DNA of 64,000 nt from Streptomyces tubercidicus (GTDB lineage: Bacteria; Actinomycetota; Actinomycetes; Streptomycetales; Streptomycetaceae), in the NCBI RefSeq assembly GCF_027497495.1, contig NZ_CP114205.1, forward strand, positions 7,874,001 to 7,938,000, in the 5' to 3' direction. Made by a program: the position numbers and the translations under genes. The notes beneath the pieces were generated by a model. The model was not told the DNA's origin. It ran no database searches and worked only from the letters and a program-made list of their open reading frames with translations. Within the stretch, counting starts at the first letter, position 1. Each line of letters begins with the position of its first letter. Below, piece by piece: positions 61,368 through 64,000 of the stretch.

Positions 61368-62248
61368 TTGTCGTCCGCCGGGCTCTTCAGGACCTCGATC
61401 ACACTCGCGTAGCTGTCGGAGCCGTGGCCCGCGGCCTTGGTCCGTTCCATGGCGGACTTCAGGAGTTCGGGCAGGGCGTTGTCGATGCCGCGGGCCGCCG
61501 CCGCGTGGATGAGATGGTCGATGGCCGCGATCTGCACGTCAACGGTGGCGTCTTCGCCCGGGTAGCGGCCGGCGTCCACCTGGGGCGCGTAAGTGGTCAG
61601 GAAGCCGGCCACGGCGGTCAGCCAGCGGATCGCGACAGGGGTGAAGGCCGTGGCCGGTGTCCTCTCCGCGCCGACGAGCGCGGTTCCGTGCAGCCAGCCG
61701 GTCATGGTGGACCACATCAGGCCGAGCAGGGCGGCGTCGTAGAGGGAGGCCAGACCCGGGTCGGTGCCCAGGTGCAAGGGGTCGCCCAGGGACGCCAAGG
61801 TCGGACGGTGGGCTTCGAAGACGGTGTGTGGACCGCTGTAGAGGAACATCATCTCGGGGTTGCCGACCCCCGGCGGGGTGGTCATCACCGCGCCGTCGAG
61901 GTAGTCGGCGGCGTGCGACCGGGCCCACGCGGCGGTCTTGTGGGCCTGCTCCGGGGAGCCGGAGGTGAGGTTGACCAGGACCTTGCCCGCGAGGGAGCCG
62001 GCGACGGGGTCGAGGACGGCGTGCAGCGCCTCGTAGTCCAGCACGCACACGAGGGTCAGCGGGCTCGCTGTGATGGCTTCCTCGGGTGTCGCGGCCAGGC
62101 GGGCACCCCGGTCGACCAGCGACTGGGCCCTGTGCGCAGAGCGGTTCCACACGGTGGTCTCGTGGCCCCGCTCCAGCAGTACGGCGGCCAGCGCCGAGCC
62201 CATTGAGCCCAAGCCCATGACGGTTACCGCCGGGCGATCAGCATGCAT
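61364..62248 (-). CDS. NADP-binding imine reductase/6-phosphogluconate dehydrogenase-like oxidoreductase
   Basis: 294 residues. The Rossmann motif is VTVMGLGSMGSALAAVLLER, the NADP-specifying loop is VWNRSAHRAQSL (Arg), and the second motif is LVNLTSGSPEQAHKTAAW. The long C-terminal helix region (about 165-290) forms the dimer-type active site of the imine reductase/beta-hydroxyacid dehydrogenase superfamily. The IRED-like pattern VTTPPGVGNPEMMFLYSG supports imine reductase. It is first in an operon with the DinB-like gene and divergent from a GlxA-type regulator. Confidence 0.85.
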   Translation of the reverse strand: MHADRPAVTVMGLGSMGSALAAVLLERGHETTVWNRSAHRAQSLVDRGARLAATPEEAITASPLTLVCVLDYEALHAVLDPVAGSLAGKVLVNLTSGSPEQAHKTAAWARSHAADYLDGAVMTTPPGVGNPEMMFLYSGPHTVFEAHRPTLASLGDPLHLGTDPGLASLYDAALLGLMWSTMTGWLHGTALVGAERTPATAFTPVAIRWLTAVAGFLTTYAPQVDAGRYPGEDATVDVQIAAIDHLIHAAAARGIDNALPELLKSAMERTKAAGHGSDSYASVIEVLKSPADDK

Positions 62249-62375
62249 GTCACCACTCCCTGTACGTCCGCCTGCGGCGGTTGGTCACGTAGGGATCAAG
62301 ATCGCAGCGTGCGGCGGCCGGGAACAGTGACGCCGATGACAGCGACCACCAAATTCCTGCCATACCCTTCGAGGC

Positions 62376-63428
62376 ATGAATCCTGGTTCCGTCGCCGTGG
62401 TCGTGGCCGAGGACATCGGCGTCCCCTCATGGGACCTGTACGAGTTGAGCATCCCCTGCACCGTCTTCGGCAAGCCGCAGCCGGACCTGGCCGACCCCTG
62501 GTACGACCTGCGGCTGTGCAGTACGGGGAAGCGTCAGCAGGACGGCTCTCCGACCGAGAGCGGACTGTCACTGCAGACCCGCTACGGGCTCGATGACCTT
62601 GTCGGCGCCCACACGGTCATCGTGCCCTCGGTGCCCGACCCCTGCGTCGACGAGGGCAGACCGCTGCCGTCGGCACTGATCACGGCCCTGCGCCATGCCT
62701 ACGACGCAGGAGCCCGCATGGTCTCCCTGTGCACCGGCGCCTTCGCACTCGCCGAGGCGGGGCTGCTCGACGGACGACGCGCCACCGCTCATTGGATGCA
62801 CACCGCTCAACTGGCCGCGCGCTACCCGAAGGTACGCGTCGACGACTCGGTGCTGTACGTGGACGACGGCGATGTGCTCACCAGCGCCGGGCTGACCGCC
62901 GGACTCGACCTCTGCCTCCATCTGGTGCGCCGTGACCTGGGCGCACACGTCGCCAATCAGCTGGCCCGCCGGATGGTGGTGCCCGCCCACCGGCCCGGCG
63001 GTCAGGCGCAGTTCATCGATCTGTCCGTACCCACCACTGACGACGGGAGCCTGGGGCCCGTCCTGGACTGGGCCCGTACACACCTGGACCAACCCCTGAC
63101 GGTCGAGGATCTGGCTCAGCGCGCGGCGATGAGCCCACGGACCCTCCACCGGCGACTCCAGGCGGCCACCGGGACAACGCCACTTCAGTGGCTCCTCAAT
63201 CAGCGTCTGGGACGAGCCCAACACCTGCTGGAATCGACAGACTTGCCCATCGAGAAGGTCGGGGAGCTGAGCGGCCTGGGCACGGCGAACAACCTCCGTC
63301 ACCACTTCCTCAAACAGATCGGCGTGTCGCCAAGCAATTACCGACGGGCCTTCCCCCGCGCGATGCCCGAGTCATCTCCCTCCCCACAAGAGCCGGGCCC
63401 GGGGCGGAGAGGACCGACCGCGGGTTGA
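62376..63428 (+). CDS. GlxA-family transcriptional regulator (DJ-1/PfpI + AraC HTH)
   Basis: 350 residues. The N-terminal DJ-1/PfpI-like domain (about 1-185) includes VSLCTGAFALAEAGLLDGRR with the nucleophile-elbow Cys and HWMHTAQLAARYPKV. The C-terminal AraC domain has two helix-turn-helix units (LTVEDLAQRAAMSPRTLHRR; PIEKVGELSGLGTANNLRHH). GlxA-like regulators control amine or amide catabolism and other functions. It is divergent from the imine-reductase-like operon and may activate it. Confidence 0.9.
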   Translation: MNPGSVAVVVAEDIGVPSWDLYELSIPCTVFGKPQPDLADPWYDLRLCSTGKRQQDGSPTESGLSLQTRYGLDDLVGAHTVIVPSVPDPCVDEGRPLPSALITALRHAYDAGARMVSLCTGAFALAEAGLLDGRRATAHWMHTAQLAARYPKVRVDDSVLYVDDGDVLTSAGLTAGLDLCLHLVRRDLGAHVANQLARRMVVPAHRPGGQAQFIDLSVPTTDDGSLGPVLDWARTHLDQPLTVEDLAQRAAMSPRTLHRRLQAATGTTPLQWLLNQRLGRAQHLLESTDLPIEKVGELSGLGTANNLRHHFLKQIGVSPSNYRRAFPRAMPESSPSPQEPGPGRRGPTAG

Positions 63429-64000
63429 CCGCGACCCATCCGATGCCCCGATCCCTCAGCGAGTCGGCGGAGGGTGAGGGCCGCGCCGAAGAGCTGTACG
63501 CCGTGCGTGGTGTGCGGGTCCAGGCCGGTGAGTTGGGCGGCTCGGGCGAGGCGGTTGTCGACGGTGTTGGGGTGGACATTGAGCGCCTGGGCCGTGCGGC
63601 GTCGGTCGAGGTCGCAGTCGAGGAAGGCGGCGACTGAGCGCTCGGCCGTCCGCGGCGGGCGTGAGCCGGACCAGGACCTGGTGGAGCAGTCGTCGCGCGG
63701 CCACCGGCTCCTGGGGCACGGGGGCGCGGACGCTGAGCACGAGGTAGCCGGGTTCGAGGGGGAGTCCGCACCGGGCGGCCACCTCCTGCGGCGCGTCACC
63801 CCCGAGCAGTGCCGCGGCCAGTTCCCGTTTGGCCGCCTGCTGGTCGGCCAGCCCCAGCAGGTACGCCTCGGTGCCCTCCTCGACCAGGGAGTTGACCGTC
63901 GTGATCAGCCGGCGGGTGAGCCACAGCAGGGCGGCCTCCTCCCCGGGGCGGGCGGCGGCGCCGAGCGCGTCCATCACCACCTCGGTGGCGACGTGGTACG
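63338..64000 (-). pseudogene. PucR/CdaR-family regulator with frameshift or internal deletion (cut by window edge)
   Basis: One frame from the window edge down to about 63640 reads TRRLITTVNSLVEEGTEAY, then QQAAKRELAAALLGGDAPQE and EPGYLVLSVRAPVPQEP, typical of the PucR middle region. A different frame (63338-63650) reads RSVAAFLDCDLDRRRTAQAL and NVHPNTVDNRLARAAQLTGL, the PucR C-terminal HTH_30. The roughly 120-200 residues expected between them are missing and the halves are out of frame. The C-terminal frame overlaps the end of the convergent GlxA gene by 91 bases. Confidence 0.7.

Overview
The window is chromosomal DNA of a high-GC actinomycete, almost certainly Streptomyces or a close relative. 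The base composition is strongly GC-biased with third-position GC, GTG and TTG starts are common, and there are Tat/lipoprotein exports, many SpoIIE/RsbW-type regulators, a C-minus L32 paralogue and a cobalamin-riboswitch-controlled metE. Gene order is mosaic, with mostly one- to three-gene units, many regulator/effector pairs and several decayed genes. This fits a chromosome arm or another accessory-rich region. No rRNA, tRNA, CRISPR array or intact insertion sequence was seen.

Layout. 1-9974: a serine hydrolase cut by the window edge, a lipoprotein deacetylase, an integrase scrap beside a broken oxidoreductase, a DUF2975/XRE pair with a palindromic operator, a tandem-NUDIX protein, a GNAT, and a TetR-controlled unit (FMN reductase, DHA2 exporter, SDR). 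10072-20081: hydrolase, ABC exporter, macrolide-type glycosyltransferase, solute-binding lipoprotein, a 946-residue sensor phosphatase, and a protein joining an eCIS-effector-like N-terminus to an inositol polyphosphate kinase domain. 20118-34893: metE with its B12 riboswitch, an AlkZ-like protein, an unknown two-gene cassette, a Pit phosphate transporter, a decayed isochorismatase, a RclA/MerA-like reductase, a membrane-anchored hydrolase, an enoyl-CoA hydratase, a MOSC-reductase-ferredoxin fusion, and a CGNR regulator divergent from a hydrolase.

35014-43733 is a stressosome/partner-switching island: MarR, PP2C, RsbR, RsbS, RsbT, a HATPase-PP2C fusion, another PP2C, an RsbW-like kinase, a divergent STAS antagonist and a second copy of the first PP2C. 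An 18/20-conserved motif occurs before rsbR and again before the last PP2C. The island probably converts stress signals into release of sigma or other factors through STAS and kinase switching, but no sigma factor gene lies in the window.

43864-64000: two small membrane proteins, a SRAP protein, an aromatic-catabolism-like set (HxlR, AraC, extradiol dioxygenase, flavin monooxygenase), a zinc-starvation-like unit (TsaD, C-minus L32, CobW GTPase) with a Fur/Zur-like palindrome, a lower-GC thioesterase/acyl-CoA dehydrogenase/DMT exporter operon, DUF1707 and DUF1648-like proteins, a second DHA2 exporter, a secreted serine protease, a decayed hydrolase/AraC pair, a DinB-like plus imine-reductase-like pair with a GlxA-type regulator, and a broken PucR regulator at the edge.

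The most unusual item is the inositol polyphosphate kinase-like protein at 18969-20081. All functional calls were made by eye from motifs and context; no database search was run.
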